Shown here: positions 5,301 to 5,926 of the stretch, piece after piece | How the letters are laid out: each line of letters begins with the position of its first letter | Position numbering within the stretch: the stretch's first letter is position 1 | Source of the DNA: Candidatus Saccharimonadota bacterium | GTDB lineage: Bacteria; Patescibacteriota; Saccharimonadia; Saccharimonadales; UBA7683 | Length of the DNA: 5,926 nt | Reading direction: 5' to 3' | Assembly (NCBI GenBank): GCA_020427905.1 | Contig: JAGQNU010000054.1 | Location: forward strand, 1-5,926 | The notes under the pieces: generated by a model | Databases searched by the model: none | Told to the model about the DNA's origin: nothing | What the model saw: the letters and a program-made list of their open reading frames with translations, nothing else | Made by a program: the position numbers and the translations under genes

Positions 5301-5926
5301 AGCACGCCATAACCTCTCAGCTCATCAGCGCCCGGAACAGTCGCTGACAGTTTATACCATCCTGACCCAACATCTGTAAACGTTGTTGCCAGTGCTTCAC
5401 CGTTAGCAAACAAGACAGCGTTGCTGTCCGTTACCGCTCCACCGTCTTTGTACACGTAGCCCTCTAGGATATAGGTGCCAGTATCACCGACATTTACTGC
5501 TTGTGTCATCGCATTGCCGTCTGCGCCACTCACAAACACATCAACACTTTTATCGCTACCGTTAATTACTGTGTAGTCGGTAATGCCATCGCCGTTTATG
5601 TCGGCATTTGCCCCATAATATGCGCCGCTTCTCGTACTGACATCAACCTCGCTTGCAAGACTACCATCTTGATTGTTTTGAAAATACATAAAAACATTAC
5701 TACCGGTTCTTTGGGCTATCACATCATCATAGCTATCGTTGTTATAGTCGCCCGATATTGAAAACTGGCCGTTATTATTGTTGCTCTGTGAATATCTGGC
5801 TTCTGAGTATGGCACACCACTTCCTTGCCCAAAAAACGTGAATGTGTTCCGCTCGCTACTTGGGTAGGAACCAGTATTGCCGGTATACGCTGTCAGAACA
5901 ATATCATCATAATCGTCATGATTAAG
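2366..5926 (-). CDS. Giant secreted FG-GAP / Ig-like / fibronectin type III multi-domain protein, N terminus outside the window
   Basis: At least 1186 residues lie in the window. The frame is open through base 5926, so the N terminus and any signal peptide are missing; the GTG at 5815 is internal. Numbering from the edge, FG-GAP-like calcium-binding repeats occupy about 1-130 (GDYNNDSYDD, ADINGDGITD, and a partial one at the edge). A jelly-roll carbohydrate-binding-like module follows at about 135-225, ending in TIYVDDMALY. Next come a beta-sandwich at about 228-323 (WGNLTY, YVQYQVTL) and two Ig-like modules at about 325-580. Six fibronectin-III-like modules fill about 582-1164. The last four share a pattern like WRTDEPATSQVAYG, as in the N-terminal domains of purple acid phosphatases. 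All eight cysteines form close pairs in the first half. The C terminus is a short hydrophobic segment (NVLAIIFNALQQLFEL) with no sortase motif or clear membrane anchor. The likely role is adhesion or glycan binding at the cell surface; the ligand is unknown. No enzyme domain is recognised. Confidence 0.88.
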   Translation of the reverse strand, partial: LNHDDYDDIVLTAYTGNTGSYPSSERNTFTFFGQGSGVPYSEARYSQSNNNNGQFSISGDYNNDSYDDVIAQRTGSNVFMYFQNNQDGSLASEVDVSTRSGAYYGANADINGDGITDYTVINGSDKSVDVFVSGADGNAMTQAVNVGDTGTYILEGYVYKDGGAVTDSNAVLFANGEALATTFTDVGSGWYKLSATVPGADELRGYGVLAKAGNTIYVDDMALYKYNSPGVLTSNIFNLGYGGDWGNLTYSASGGGVEVKVRTSDSATMSGAPDFSTCPALSSGTDLTGQTCITNNEQYVQYQVTLTAVGGLSPVFEDITIEYAAWDTDIPTTNASNILMYDSDGGDSIAENDWTNASTPYFSWTAGEDNIGGSGIAGYCLYLGTTSSADPVTTKGVLGTGPLDVGGVCPFAIATSEINLATAGYIGTQLTTDSNAYYLNVKAIDNAGNIFGGSSESFHFRFDNTPPTNPAFISGPSSFINTKEATFTWETSGGEAPRDDDSGVVGLQYRIGSGGTWYGDTHSGNQDASDLLDNDGSYKTQSTPDFADIQEGNNVIYFRTWDTAGNTSLANVTTVLKVNTSGAPSAPQNVSVTPNTNTSNSFAFSWIAPSSFVGQASNLTYCYTVNTQPTAQTCTYTNAGQTSLSAGPFATQPGTNTFYVVAKDESGGINYATAASVEFTANTTAPGMPQNPDIADASVKSTSNWRLVISWEAPSDVGAGVSSYKVYRSTNNSTFTLAGSTSGTSYVDTGLNSQLYYYKVSACDSANNCGAYSSTVDETPTGRFTEPAEMTSSPRVSDIGTRKATIRWSTDRNSDSKIAFGTSSGNYQPTESYNSTQTTDHEIKLTSLSPGTTYYYQARWTDEDGNTGYSSELAFETLPPPEVVDVTIANVGLTDATLQYTTVGANQVKIYYGKTADFGGLIKLNTSTNQTTYDSVLSDLDDGNKYFFKVNTVDAAGNEYNGTTLTFTTPQAPRISDLRFQPVENEPSSTQKVTWTTNIPTTSEVSYGINALSQTSAKDKLETTHEIVIRGLQDDSQYRLVARSRDASGNLASSDQQLFRTELDTRPPQISDVVIDSTIRGTGAEARGQIVVSWRTDEPATSQVAYGEGSGEFLSSVSSEDTRLTYEHIVVISDLSTSKIYTVQPRSYDNARNLGSGENETAIISRATDNVLAIIFNALQQLFELN

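Noticed and set aside
5321..5328. CTGATGAG on the minus strand, a possible second hammerhead core.
   Set aside because: No GAAA strand or supporting stems follow, and it lies within a conserved-looking coding stretch (GADELRGYG).
5813..5815. GTG as the true start of the giant gene.
   Set aside because: The same frame continues open to base 5926 and encodes another FG-GAP-like segment (DDYDDIVLTAY), so the codon is internal.

Overview
The window looks like metagenomic bacterial DNA, most plausibly from a Patescibacteria/Saccharibacteria-type genome. That placement is an inference from moderate GC, a very large secreted FG-GAP/fibronectin-III protein, and tightly overlapping genes; no phylogenetic marker is present. 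TAA, TAG and TGA all appear as stops, so the standard bacterial code fits. Almost everything is on the minus strand.

Minus-strand operon (5926 down to 334). The first gene is the 3' part of a giant extracytoplasmic protein (FG-GAP repeats, a jelly-roll carbohydrate-binding-like module, Ig-like modules, six fibronectin-III-like modules). It is cut by the right edge, and its frame is open to the last base. Its TAA stop shares one base with the ATG of a MacB/LolD-type ABC ATPase (TAATG). The ATPase stop overlaps the GTG start of a MacB/FtsX-type permease (GTGA). The three genes are therefore almost certainly co-transcribed and translationally coupled. They would give a secreted adhesin-like protein plus an ABC system acting at the cell envelope; no MacA-type adaptor is visible.

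Left end (1-333). Bases 1-122 are the last 39 codons of a plus-strand gene with extreme GC (about 77%; 38 of 39 sense codons end in G or C), unlike the rest of the window. Its C terminus resembles a ThiS/MoaD-like beta-grasp tail. The 211-base convergent gap that follows is the most interesting part. It folds on the plus strand into closely abutting helices from about 134 to 276, and ends in a complete type III hammerhead self-cleaving ribozyme at 278-328. All conserved core nucleotides and all three stems are present, with predicted cleavage between 283 and 284. The ribozyme lies six bases beyond the permease stop codon, on the opposite strand. Its association with an apparently structured, unrecognised RNA and with a sharp compositional break suggests a mobile or horizontally acquired RNA element, or possibly an assembly junction.
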